Of a DNA stretch of 7,104 nt, positions 1 through 6,665 are shown piece after piece; within the stretch, counting starts at the first letter, position 1, and each line of letters opens with the position of its first letter. Source of the DNA: an archaeon (GTDB lineage: Archaea; Thermoproteota; Bathyarchaeia; TCS64); assembly GCA_020444005.1 (NCBI GenBank), contig JAHLLU010000305.1, positions 1-7,104 of the forward strand. Direction: 5' to 3'. A program made the position numbers and the translations under genes. The notes beneath the pieces are model-generated. The model did no database searches. It was given only the letters and a program-made list of their open reading frames with translations, and was not told the origin of the DNA.

Positions 1-1
1 G

Positions 2-196
2 ACGGCAAAAGCAAGCAAGAAGCTGTTGGGGGTTATCTGTGAGCATAATCTCTTCGGTTTCGTACGAAGCGAACCTCCGTTCGCCATTATAAACTGCCGA
101 GGTGTTAAGTTCTTCCAGTATGAGAACAGAGAATCAAGCGACAAAATAGTGATGGAGCTTGCGCGGAGGATATCAAACCAGAACATCATACTATAA
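2..196 (+). CDS. C-terminal fragment of an unrecognised cassette protein
   Basis: Reading from base 2 gives 64 uninterrupted codons ending in TAA at 194-196; the start lies outside the window. The fragment looks like a small mixed alpha/beta end: a lysine-rich helix, a hydrophobic strand around FAIINC, a strand around GVKFFQY, then an amphipathic C-terminal helix. I do not recognise the family and assign no function. That it is a real gene is supported mainly by context: the stop comes 5 bases before the R'' arm of an attC site, the normal arrangement for an integron cassette. The other two forward frames are closed early by stops. The complete gene would show whether it resembles the nuclease-like cargo that follows. 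Confidence 0.6.
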   Translation, partial: TAKASKKLLGVICEHNLFGFVRSEPPFAIINCRGVKFFQYENRESSDKIVMELARRISNQNIIL

Positions 197-201
197 TCGA
201 T

Positions 202-271
202 GTATAACAATTAAATTCACCAGATCCCAAAAGCCTGCGGCTTTTGGTCCAGGTGATTCCCTACGTTATAC
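202..271 (+). other. attC-1 recombination site
   Basis: The outer arms R'' GTATAAC (202-208) and R' GTTATAC (265-271) are exact reverse complements and fit the GTTRRRY family loosely. The inner arms are TCACC (217-221) and GGTGA (252-256). Extending the stem outwards leaves one unpaired T on the left arm, as expected for the extrahelical bases that orient attC recombination. The centre is a perfect 9-bp hairpin (227-235 with 239-247, loop TGC). The site lies just behind one gene and 2 bases before the next start codon, as in cassette arrays. The orientation places the integrase, if any, to the left of the window. Confidence 0.85.
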
Positions 272-273
272 GT

Positions 274-879
274 ATGGCAACGATGAATCCTATCATACAA
301 TTCGAAGCTACGGTGGACGCTATCTATGGTGTCTATCTGGATTCAACCACCGGATTTGACAAGCTTCGCGGTTGGCTGGAACAACAACAGCAGGATTCGC
401 TTCGTCGGTTTAAGGAATCTAAGCCGGAACTTGCAACAACAGAATATCTGGACTCTACGCTATTCATTTATGGCAAAGGGGACCCGAACAAACCTGACGC
501 AGTTGAACTTCACCGCTGCACGCAGGGTCAGTATAAAGAGCGCAACTCGCAAGCCGGTCTGAATTTTTTGTTCATCGGTAACATGGTGTTGGTGTCTATA
601 TACCAGTTTTGGGAAGACCACTTTCGCGCTGAAGTCGCCACCTATCTCAATATGGACAAAAATGATCTTAAAGAATCGATCATGGGAGATATCCGCCATT
701 TGAGACGTTCAATCGTCCATCATGCGGGCATTGCGCTTCCTGAGGTAGAGCGGTGTGAAATCTTGCGTTGGTTTAATGAGGGAGACGTCGTGTACCTCGA
801 CAAAGAGAAATTCGAAACAGTTATTTACGAGATAAAGAGGATGGTTAAGGGTCTCATGAATAGGAATGAAAACGTATAA
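274..879 (+). CDS. HEPN-like domain protein, 201 aa (integron cassette)
   Basis: The gene encodes a mostly helical, presumably cytoplasmic protein with no signal peptide. Its best functional clue is residues 139-151, where R144/R145 precede H149/H150 in an R-x4-H arrangement ending in HHAG. This resembles the catalytic motif of HEPN ribonucleases, in which a helix such as NDI(R)xxIVHxxG ends in the active-site histidine. A preceding hydrophobic helix (about 96-118, rich in F/I/L/V/Y/W) could be the other core HEPN helix. HEPN proteins are commonly RNases in toxin-antitoxin or abortive-infection systems; an RNase role here is inference. I place the start at ATG 274, directly after attC-1, because an in-frame ATG at 244 lies inside the attC stem; ATG 283 is also possible. 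No strong Shine-Dalgarno is visible, which is common in cassettes. The stop TAA (877-879) lies inside the R'' arm of attC-2. No partner antitoxin gene is adjacent in the same cassette. Confidence 0.8.
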   Translation: MATMNPIIQFEATVDAIYGVYLDSTTGFDKLRGWLEQQQQDSLRRFKESKPELATTEYLDSTLFIYGKGDPNKPDAVELHRCTQGQYKERNSQAGLNFLFIGNMVLVSIYQFWEDHFRAEVATYLNMDKNDLKESIMGDIRHLRRSIVHHAGIALPEVERCEILRWFNEGDVVYLDKEKFETVIYEIKRMVKGLMNRNENV

Positions 880-933
880 CCTTGCCACTTCAGCCGACCG
901 CAAAAAGCGCGGCGGCTGACCGGCCCGTTGGGC
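874..933 (+). other. attC-2 recombination site
   Basis: R'' is GTATAAC (874-880) and contains the stop codon of the upstream gene. R' is GTTGGGC (927-933), a perfect GTTRRRY match. The inner arms CAGCCG (891-896) and CGGCTG (913-918) pair exactly around an A-rich centre. The R'' and R' arms pair only partly, as is common. The left inner arm resembles that of attC-3 (both contain TTCAGCCGAC), while attC-1 and attC-4 share TTCACCAGAT. Confidence 0.85.
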
Positions 934-957
934 TAAAGGACCACATTACCAAATTCT

Positions 958-967
958 TGAGGTGGGG
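958..967 (+). promoter_or_regulatory. Strong ribosome binding site for the 436-aa gene
   Basis: A purine-rich GAGGTGGGG stretch lies 6 bases or so before ATG 974. This good Shine-Dalgarno fixes the start of the 436-aa protein and shows that this cassette carries its own translation signal, unlike the preceding one. Confidence 0.65.
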
Positions 968-973
968 TAGCAT

Positions 974-2284
974 ATGTTGAAAACCCTAATAGCGCTATTT
1001 AACAAGCAATACGAACCATACCTGTTAAGAATTGGGGATAGAAATATTGCATTGTCTATTTGGGACTATCCCCCCTCTGCCTTTGCTAAATCATTTATAG
1101 AAAAGTGGTCCAACAGCAGGGGGATTGAATACGATTCTGACCCTGTACAAGCTATCAAATCTATTCTCCAGTGTGAAGACAACTGTCTGTTTTGGAAGAA
1201 CTGCAAGGAGTTGCGATCTTTAGCCAATTTGGACGACGATGATATCTTGCTCGAATTCCGAGATAGAATGCGTGGCTTTCAAGATATACATATAGAAGAT
1301 GAGGTTAAGAACTATAAGGACAGAATTGGGCAAAAGGTTGCGCGGATAAGCCCAATCATTAAAGCAATCCAAACGGCACTGGACGAAGCGCGTAAACAAA
1401 AGAATCGAGGGAAGACGTTATATCTCAACAAAGCTTTAGCGGAGTTCACTGAAGCACACGAAACTTATCAGAAGGAGCTTGACGAGGCTTCACTAGTTTT
1501 AAGAGCGGCGAGTAAACTAAAGAGGGAAACTGGCCTTTTCAAAGGATTGTCAACAGTTCTCAACTTCTTTCGGGACTGGGATATTGTACGTCCGTACTTA
1601 AAGATATCATCATTTGATCTATCCTTAGATAATCCGTACAGACACATGATTTGGTCTCCTGTGCCTTTGTTCTACTCTGTTCAAGATAGTTGGGAGCAAA
1701 ATCAGGACAAGAAATTGTGTGTTGATATTATTGATGCGTATTGTGATATCTATAAAATTTTCATGGAGATCGTTAATAACAACTTTAATGAGAAGAGAAA
1801 AGGCGTGTTAATCGAATCGCTAGATTGTGCCAAGTCTGGTCATTTTACAGCGGCATCTTCTCTTTTATACTCGCAAACGGAAGGACTGCTCTTTGATCTG
1901 GCAACCGAAGTCAATAACCATTCGTTTGGTAGTTTACGAATACAAATATTTCAAAATCCCGATGATTTAAGACGATACATAGGTAGTGATGGGAAAGAAA
2001 AAGATTTGCTTAGTATTGCTGGTTTACTGTTTGATTCCCAGTTGACTAAGTTCTTCTGGCCAGGCTTTTTGGAGTATTTCTCTTCTGACTTCTATGTAAA
2101 TAGATGTCATTTGGCCCATGGTGAGATTACTTCGCAGCTTTCCGAACCAGACTACAAGACCATAATGTTGTTTACGATTTCTGTTCTGTATACCTATAAG
2201 GAATTTCTCGATGAAGGAGCGGCTCCAGTATTGTCGGAGTGTTATGTGATGCAAAATGATGTCAAACCAGCCCAACACGGCTAA
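974..2284 (+). CDS. 436-aa protein with C-terminal HEPN-like domain (integron cassette)
   Basis: The start is set by the GAGGTGGGG site. The N-terminal third is unrecognised. Residues about 105-190 are charged and probably form long helices or a coiled coil. The C-terminal part looks like a HEPN domain of the kind found in many uncharacterised bacterial proteins. Near residues 285-303 there is a GHFTAASSLL...TEGLL pattern, a helix where a small-residue repeat is followed by a conserved EG. At 376-383 the segment N-R-C-H-L-A-H-G gives R377-x4-H382 followed by G, the likely active-site motif. No transmembrane segment or signal peptide is evident. The order (regulatory or sensing N-terminus, HEPN at the end) suggests an RNA-cleaving or RNA-binding effector, but this is inference. 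The gene is visibly richer in A/T than its neighbours, consistent with separate acquisition as a cassette. The stop falls within attC-3. Confidence 0.85.
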   Translation: MLKTLIALFNKQYEPYLLRIGDRNIALSIWDYPPSAFAKSFIEKWSNSRGIEYDSDPVQAIKSILQCEDNCLFWKNCKELRSLANLDDDDILLEFRDRMRGFQDIHIEDEVKNYKDRIGQKVARISPIIKAIQTALDEARKQKNRGKTLYLNKALAEFTEAHETYQKELDEASLVLRAASKLKRETGLFKGLSTVLNFFRDWDIVRPYLKISSFDLSLDNPYRHMIWSPVPLFYSVQDSWEQNQDKKLCVDIIDAYCDIYKIFMEIVNNNFNEKRKGVLIESLDCAKSGHFTAASSLLYSQTEGLLFDLATEVNNHSFGSLRIQIFQNPDDLRRYIGSDGKEKDLLSIAGLLFDSQLTKFFWPGFLEYFSSDFYVNRCHLAHGEITSQLSEPDYKTIMLFTISVLYTYKEFLDEGAAPVLSECYVMQNDVKPAQHG

Positions 2285-2328
2285 TTCAGCCGACGCAAAA
2301 ACCGCGCGGCTGATTAGCATCGTTGGTC
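2270..2328 (+). other. attC-3 recombination site, R' arm interrupted by a group II intron
   Basis: R'' is GCCCAAC (2270-2276), a perfect RYYYAAC. The inner stem pairs CTAAT-T-CAGCCG (2281-2292) with CGGCTGATTAG (2307-2317), leaving T2286 as an extrahelical base. The R' arm begins GTTG (2322-2325), but the intron starts at 2326, so the expected GTTGGGC is cut after four bases. Joining the exons at the proposed boundaries would give GTTGGCG, which matches the expected arm in only 5 of 7 positions, so either the 3' boundary or the original arm is uncertain. The upstream gene's stop (2282-2284) is inside the site. Confidence 0.8.
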
Positions 2329-3082
2329 GCGACACGATGTCGCATAATTGATTGTATTAACAGATGTTTTTAGCATCTGAAGAGTACCCGGTATGTTTCT
2401 ACCGGTCCCTAGGTGGACATGCTGCCGTTGCGCTGATGACGGGGTGTGAAGCTCCACCGACAACGTACCGAATTGGGCCGAAATGGTGACAGGACGACCC
2501 CTCCGGGAAGCCTCCCCGGTTAAGGGCTAGGGACGAGTGATATGGTGAAGATATCTGAATGTCCACAAGCATCGTCAAGCTAAACAGGTCTACTGGGGCT
2601 TAATAGGCCGAGGGCTATTCCCCTGTGTGAATAGTATGCGGTCAGGTTGCAAGTCTCTAACGTGCTTGCACGGAACTGTAGTACCGCCGGTGTACAGGAC
2701 GCACCTAAGTCATTCATTGGATCAGTTAGGTGGAACGTGGAAATCTCATATCTCCGCCTGAATATTCAGGCAGGTGAAACCGTAAGGCACACTATTGGAG
2801 CTGTGAGCGTAAGATGCGGGAAAAAGCGAATGCCAGCCTGTAATGGGTTGGATACGGGTTCAAAATTTGCCAGACTCGAAAGAGTGCAAACGTCCCGCAG
2901 GTGTCCCATTACGAGAAATCCGGAAGAACTACATCAAGAGAAGAAAGCAAATGACGGCTGGCCATCAGGCACGCTGGTGCACTTCTCGCCGAAAGGCATT
3001 GTAGCCGTCAGTCAGTATCGTAAAGCTGGTGTGAATTTTATTTCAGCGGGTGGCCCAATAAGGGCTCACTTTTGGGAGGCTT

Positions 3083-3116
3083 GAGCCGTATGATGGGAAA
3101 CTATCACGTACGGTTC
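3083..3116 (+). ncRNA. Group II intron domain V (catalytic hairpin)
   Basis: The 34-nt hairpin begins GAGCCGTA and ends TACGGTTC. The lower stem pairs 8 bp, a two-base CG bulge follows on the 3' side, the upper stem TGAT/ATCA continues, and a GAAA tetraloop caps it. The catalytic triad is AGC (bases 2-4 of the hairpin), the form usual in IIA/IIB-type introns; the IIC intron of Oceanobacillus has CGC. This is the most diagnostic sequence in the element. Confidence 0.93.
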
Positions 3117-3159
3117 TTAGGGGGGAAAGGGGCGGTAACGCCCCTGACCTACCCGGTAC
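3117..3159 (+). ncRNA. Group II intron domain VI and 3' splice site
   Basis: A G-rich strand leads into GGGGCG-GTAA-CGCCCC (3130-3145), a perfect stem with a GTAA tetraloop. It returns through TGACCTACCC; the A at 3151 is the candidate branch point. The intron probably ends GGTAC at 3159, giving the expected AY terminus. The exact end is inferred, not proven. Confidence 0.7.
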
Positions 3160-3238
3160 GCGTCACAAGGCACTTTCATGCTGGCAGGCCGATGTATGTC
3201 ACCGACCCAACGTGGGTAAAGGATAGTAGTGGTATTCA
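3160..3238 (+). other. Leader of the 1065-aa gene (downstream exon of intron copy 1)
   Basis: These 79 bases hold no gene. A small inverted repeat ACCC-AACGT-GGGT lies at 3205-3217, followed by AAAGGA (3219-3223 region), a weak Shine-Dalgarno about 15 bases before ATG 3239. An in-frame TAG at 3227-3229 rules out an upstream extension. I see no convincing sigma-70 promoter, so expression may depend on transcription through the intron. Confidence 0.45.
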
Positions 3239-6200
3239 ATGACTAAAAGTGATGGTAAGGATAGGAAGAAAATCATACCGTCTCAGTTTATGAGAGAGCT
3301 TCGGCCCGAATATTATTCGGATACCGAAGACCGGGTGACGTATCTTCTGCATGCTCCGACCTTGGAATATCATTTAGACTCAATTACCTCTCGTAATCAG
3401 ACCCATGATTTTGAAATTTTTTGTCGGAAACTCTGCGAACGTACTATTTGCCCTAACTTGCGAGCTCATACAGGGCCGGACGGCGGTGGAGACAGCAAGG
3501 CTGATGCCGAAACCTACCCCGTAACTGAAGAAATAGCGGCTCTGTTTTATATTGGTGAGGATAAATCAGCGCAGGAGCGATGGGCTTTTGCCTTCAGCGC
3601 AAAAAAGAAGTGGTCAGTCAAGGTTCGCCATGATGTAAAGAGCATTGTTGAAACGAAGCGTGACTATAAAAGGATAATTTTTGTGACGAGTAGATTTGCT
3701 CGGGATAAAGATCGCGCACGCATTGAAGATGAGCTTTCAAAACAATATAGCATTCCAATTACGATTCACGACCGGTCTTGGATTGTAAAAGAAATCATAG
3801 AGAATGATCGCAAGGACATTGCGTACAATTATCTGAAAATTGGCGAGGCCAAAAATGACCCGTTTAGGTTGGGACCAGTAGATTATTCGCGTACGCAACA
3901 GCTTGTAGAGATTGAAAAGTCTATTGATGATCCTGAAGCGTTTAAGGGTATGGAAAAACAAAGGGTTACGGAAGCCCTTTTGGCAGCCAAACTCTCAAGG
4001 AATCTGGAACGCCCTCGCACAGAAACAGATGGCAGATTTCTCCGGGCTATCCGGTTAGCGGAAGCGGGCAGCACCTATAGACAAAAGCTGGAAGCCAAAT
4101 ATGAACATATCTGGACAGCGTTCTGGTGGTTTGATGATTTTCAGTTTCTAAAAGATTCATATGAGGATTTTGAAAGGCTGGCGCTTAAATCAGATCATGC
4201 CTTAAATCTGGAATTTTTGAGTAATCTACTCCAGCTTTTCGTAAACTCGGTTATCCATGGCCATATATCCCGCGACGAATGTAATCTCGATGAGATTACG
4301 GGTAGACTCAAGGAAGCGCTGGAAAAAATTGCTGCAAACAAAGACCGCCCTAATAACGCGCTTGAAGCGCAAATGTCCCTCATCATTATCTGGATGAACC
4401 AAATTATACTCGATAACAAGCGCGAGGAATTGGCAAGCGTTTGGGATGGTTTTTCTGCTGTCTTGGAAAAGGCAAGTGGGCTTGGCGAGTTTAAAGCTGA
4501 CCGGCTAGTGAAAATGGTTGAGATCGCCGGGAATATAGCCGGAAATGATCCCGATTATAACGATCTGGTGGAGAAAACGGCAGAGTTTGTTTCTAATCGG
4601 AAAAGTGAGGCCGAAGGTGCTTTGATACTTCTTAAACGAGCGCAGAAACTCGACTTTGATAACAACTTTGAAATGATCCGTCTACTCGGCAAGGCTGCTA
4701 TAGGGCTGACAAAAAAGGAATATGTGGATCATCTCATCGAAGCCCTTCTACTTTTGATGCTCTCCTATCGAAGCGCTGGACTGTTGTGGGCGGCACGCTC
4801 AAGTTGCGCCTTCCTTGCTGCATCTATCGTTATGGAAGGCGAAGAAGACATTGAATTGCCAGTCAGTTTTGTTCCAACGATGAAAATCTGGGCATGGATA
4901 GCGCTGGAGCTGCGTCACATTCCTGATTTTATCTTTGCGATCCAATTATTGAACGGTGCTCTCGCTACTCTCCCGTTGACAGATGATTCAAAGGAAAATG
5001 TCGGCGAAGATATTAGGGAGCTGGATATGGCCCTAGGCAGCCTGATCCTGAATTTGGATGAAACAAATCTTCGCAAGCTGGAAAACTTGCCGGATATACT
5101 TGACGCGTTAGGGTTATTTGTGGCGCGATCTGCGCTTCTTTATACTCTTGGCCACGCCGATGTTTTACGGGCCGATGGCAGCTTGCCTGAGGTTGAATCC
5201 GATGAAGATACGAACCGTTTTTTTTCAATGCTCGCAAGCCAACCGGTTTCACAAAAACTGCGAGGTACTCTCGTTCTGAACACCGAAGGGCAACAGTCAC
5301 TGAGCACAACCATTCTTGGTATGACCATCGAAATCAATATCGAGGGCAGCACTCAATCCGTCCTTATTGCGGAAGCGGTCCTGGGTTCTTTAGAAGCGTT
5401 CTTTGCCACTGCGATTGAAAAGCGCGTTGTCCCACACACAGAAAAATTACGGTTTAATGTGGTAGAAAACGCGGGAACATCCAAACCATCCTTTGAGATG
5501 AGCGCTATGGATATGAGCGGCACGATCACGTGGCCTGCTGATCTTTCTCCTATGAATCTTGAAAATCAAAGCGATGTCAAAAAATTTTGGGCAGAGGTAT
5601 CCGCCCATGTTCTCGCTACATGCTGTATTATTGAAGATGTAGAGGAATTTCTGAAAGGACTTTATACCGATGAGGCTGCGCAACACAGAATGACAATGGT
5701 GGCCCTCTCTTCTACAAGTTATCACAGGGTCGCAGCAAGAAGCATTTCTCGAATATCAGACTGGCAAGATGCTATACAACAATCATACGAATTGCGTGGC
5801 GAACGCCCGGCACTAACGCTTATTCCACTGACAGAAGAAGAGGATGATACAGAATCTCAAAACGACAGAATGCCTATGCCAAAAGATCATCGGGCATTTA
5901 GTGTCAGGTCGGTTATTGATATTCATGCCTGGGATCAGGCGCAATGGAGGGGAACAGCTTATGCTCAGTTCAGAACTCCTCAGCTTCCATGTATGGCATT
6001 TCTTTTTGAAAATGAGGAAGGCGGCAGAAAAATTTTTCAACGCTGGCGGGAGCGTTTCGGTACACAGGATGAAAATGAAGAGATTTCTATATCCATTATC
6101 TGCCAACTGCCGAAGCAAAACGAACACCACTATTGCGTCCTGATAACCTCCAACTTGCCGGAAACAGACTGCATTAAGCCACACCAAGTAGTTACAATGG

Positions 6201-6436
6201 CCAGCCGGTCTTTGACTATGACACCCGACAACGGTACTAATTTAGAAAGATTTCTGGAATCGTACCGCCGCTTCGGAGCGTTCTACATATTGCCAGCCCT
6301 TTTAGACAATGCAGGAACACCAGAATTTATTTTCGATCTTGCCATACTTAAACGTAATCTCACCATAAAATTGGCGGCAAATCTTGGTGTGCATGATCCA
6401 GAATCTATTGCGCTTCATATCCGGGGCTTTCTTTAA
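3239..6436 (+). CDS. 1065-aa protein with N-terminal Mrr-like PD-(D/E)XK nuclease domain
   Basis: Residues about 50-200 look like a restriction-endonuclease fold of the Mrr type. Helix DFEIFCRKL (57-65) supplies a conserved E59, GPDGGGD (79-85) ends in the likely metal-binding D85, and AFSAKKKW (118-125) provides the [x]-x-K strand with K122, with serine where Mrr proteins usually have Q or E. This is followed by RIIFVTSR (145-152) and IPITIHDRSWIV (172-183), typical later strands of this domain. The remaining roughly 850 residues are unrecognised. Residues about 220-640 are strongly helical with repeated short amphipathic helices, resembling a TPR- or HEAT-like scaffold. The last 250 residues look alpha/beta. 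I see no Walker A motif, so it is not evidently a STAND ATPase or helicase. The architecture (DNA nuclease plus large sensor-like scaffold) suggests a stand-alone anti-phage effector; this is inference. It is unusually long for an integron cassette. ATG 3239 is the earliest in-frame start. Confidence 0.88.
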   Translation: MTKSDGKDRKKIIPSQFMRELRPEYYSDTEDRVTYLLHAPTLEYHLDSITSRNQTHDFEIFCRKLCERTICPNLRAHTGPDGGGDSKADAETYPVTEEIAALFYIGEDKSAQERWAFAFSAKKKWSVKVRHDVKSIVETKRDYKRIIFVTSRFARDKDRARIEDELSKQYSIPITIHDRSWIVKEIIENDRKDIAYNYLKIGEAKNDPFRLGPVDYSRTQQLVEIEKSIDDPEAFKGMEKQRVTEALLAAKLSRNLERPRTETDGRFLRAIRLAEAGSTYRQKLEAKYEHIWTAFWWFDDFQFLKDSYEDFERLALKSDHALNLEFLSNLLQLFVNSVIHGHISRDECNLDEITGRLKEALEKIAANKDRPNNALEAQMSLIIIWMNQIILDNKREELASVWDGFSAVLEKASGLGEFKADRLVKMVEIAGNIAGNDPDYNDLVEKTAEFVSNRKSEAEGALILLKRAQKLDFDNNFEMIRLLGKAAIGLTKKEYVDHLIEALLLLMLSYRSAGLLWAARSSCAFLAASIVMEGEEDIELPVSFVPTMKIWAWIALELRHIPDFIFAIQLLNGALATLPLTDDSKENVGEDIRELDMALGSLILNLDETNLRKLENLPDILDALGLFVARSALLYTLGHADVLRADGSLPEVESDEDTNRFFSMLASQPVSQKLRGTLVLNTEGQQSLSTTILGMTIEINIEGSTQSVLIAEAVLGSLEAFFATAIEKRVVPHTEKLRFNVVENAGTSKPSFEMSAMDMSGTITWPADLSPMNLENQSDVKKFWAEVSAHVLATCCIIEDVEEFLKGLYTDEAAQHRMTMVALSSTSYHRVAARSISRISDWQDAIQQSYELRGERPALTLIPLTEEEDDTESQNDRMPMPKDHRAFSVRSVIDIHAWDQAQWRGTAYAQFRTPQLPCMAFLFENEEGGRKIFQRWRERFGTQDENEEISISIICQLPKQNEHHYCVLITSNLPETDCIKPHQVVTMASRSLTMTPDNGTNLERFLESYRRFGAFYILPALLDNAGTPEFIFDLAILKRNLTIKLAANLGVHDPESIALHIRGFL

Positions 6437-6458
6437 TATCCCATCTAGAGGACAGGAC

Positions 6459-6584
6459 ATGCGGGACCTCGCGTATCTCGGATTTACGGATTATAGGAAC
6501 GTAGAGGGAATGTCGGACTTGCCAATTTTGCTAAAAAAATTGAGGGGGGCAGGTCTTCAATCTTCACAGCTTGTTCAGTCTTAG
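6459..6584 (+). CDS. Possible 41-aa protein of unknown function
   Basis: ATG 6459 follows an AGAGGACAGGAC purine-rich stretch that could serve as a ribosome binding site. The product begins MRDLAYLGF and ends at TAG 6582-6584. It has no membrane segment and no family I recognise; a central segment (MSDLPILLKKLRGAGL) could form an amphipathic helix. It starts 22 bases after the stop of the 1065-aa gene, within the same presumed cassette, so it could be a small co-expressed partner, the remnant of a longer gene, or a chance frame. The open frame extends upstream into the large gene, which weakens the coding case. Confidence 0.35.
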   Translation: MRDLAYLGFTDYRNVEGMSDLPILLKKLRGAGLQSSQLVQS

Positions 6585-6617
6585 GGTGATAAACTGTTTG
6601 ATGTTATTCGACAAATT

Positions 6618-6665
6618 TTCCAACCACGCTTTTCACCAGATAAACTGGTGAAGGCGGCGTTATGG
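6618..6665 (+). other. attC-4-like site, interrupted at its end by intron copy 2
   Basis: A perfect 8-bp stem TTCACCAG (6632-6639)/CTGGTGAA (6645-6652) with loop ATAAA forms the inner part. The left outer arm is TTCCAAC (6618-6624) and the right arm begins GTTATG (6659-6664), then the intron starts at 6665. The arms pair only through AAC/GTT, so this is the weakest of the four sites. The left inner arm shares TTCACCAGAT with attC-1. Position behind a gene and directly before an intron, as for attC-3, supports the call. Confidence 0.6.

Larger units (their letters stand above)
2326..3159 (+). mobile_element. ORF-less group II intron, copy 1
   Basis: This fills the 954-base gap between two genes. 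It is a ribozyme-only retroelement: a canonical 34-nt domain V lies at 3083-3116, followed by a domain VI hairpin and a CTACCC segment with a candidate branch-point A (3151), 8 bases before a 3' end of AC (3159). The 5' half is closely related to the sequence from 6665 onward, including a 17-nt identity at 2329-2345. Internal helices include 2388-2393/2400-2405, 2412-2417/2453-2458 and a likely domain IV stem TGACGGCT/AGCCGTCA (2952-2959/3003-3010). There is no reverse transcriptase frame; domain IV is only about 150 nt. The 5' end reads GTCGCG where copy 2 has the usual GTGCG, an apparent one-base insertion that may impair splicing. The EBS1 candidate CAACG (2461-2465) pairs with CGTTG (2321-2325) immediately upstream. 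Boundaries are good to a few bases at the 3' side. Confidence 0.88.

Noticed and set aside
2024..2335. A 103-codon minus-strand frame over the end of the 436-aa gene and attC-3
   Set aside because: It is antisense to a well-supported gene with an R-x4-H motif and a good start; it also runs through the attC palindrome.
2329..2345. The palindromic GCGACACGATGTCGC as a protein-binding operator
   Set aside because: The same 17 bases recur at 6667-6683 at the 5' end of the second intron, so it is the basal 5' hairpin of the ribozyme.
2647..3084. A 145-codon open frame within intron copy 1
   Set aside because: It spans structured ribozyme sequence up to the first bases of domain V, resembles no reverse transcriptase or maturase, and has no ribosome binding site. 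It is a chance frame in an RNA element.
5813..6187. A 124-codon minus-strand frame inside the 1065-aa gene
   Set aside because: It lies wholly opposite a continuous long coding frame and its translation shows no domain features.
3239..6436. 1065-aa protein as an Avs/STAND-type NTPase effector
   Set aside because: I find no Walker A (GxxxxGK[ST]) motif anywhere in the protein, so only the nuclease domain can be supported.
6632..6652. Perfect hairpin as a rho-independent terminator
   Set aside because: No T-run follows the stem, and its position and flanking AAC/GTT arms fit attC better.
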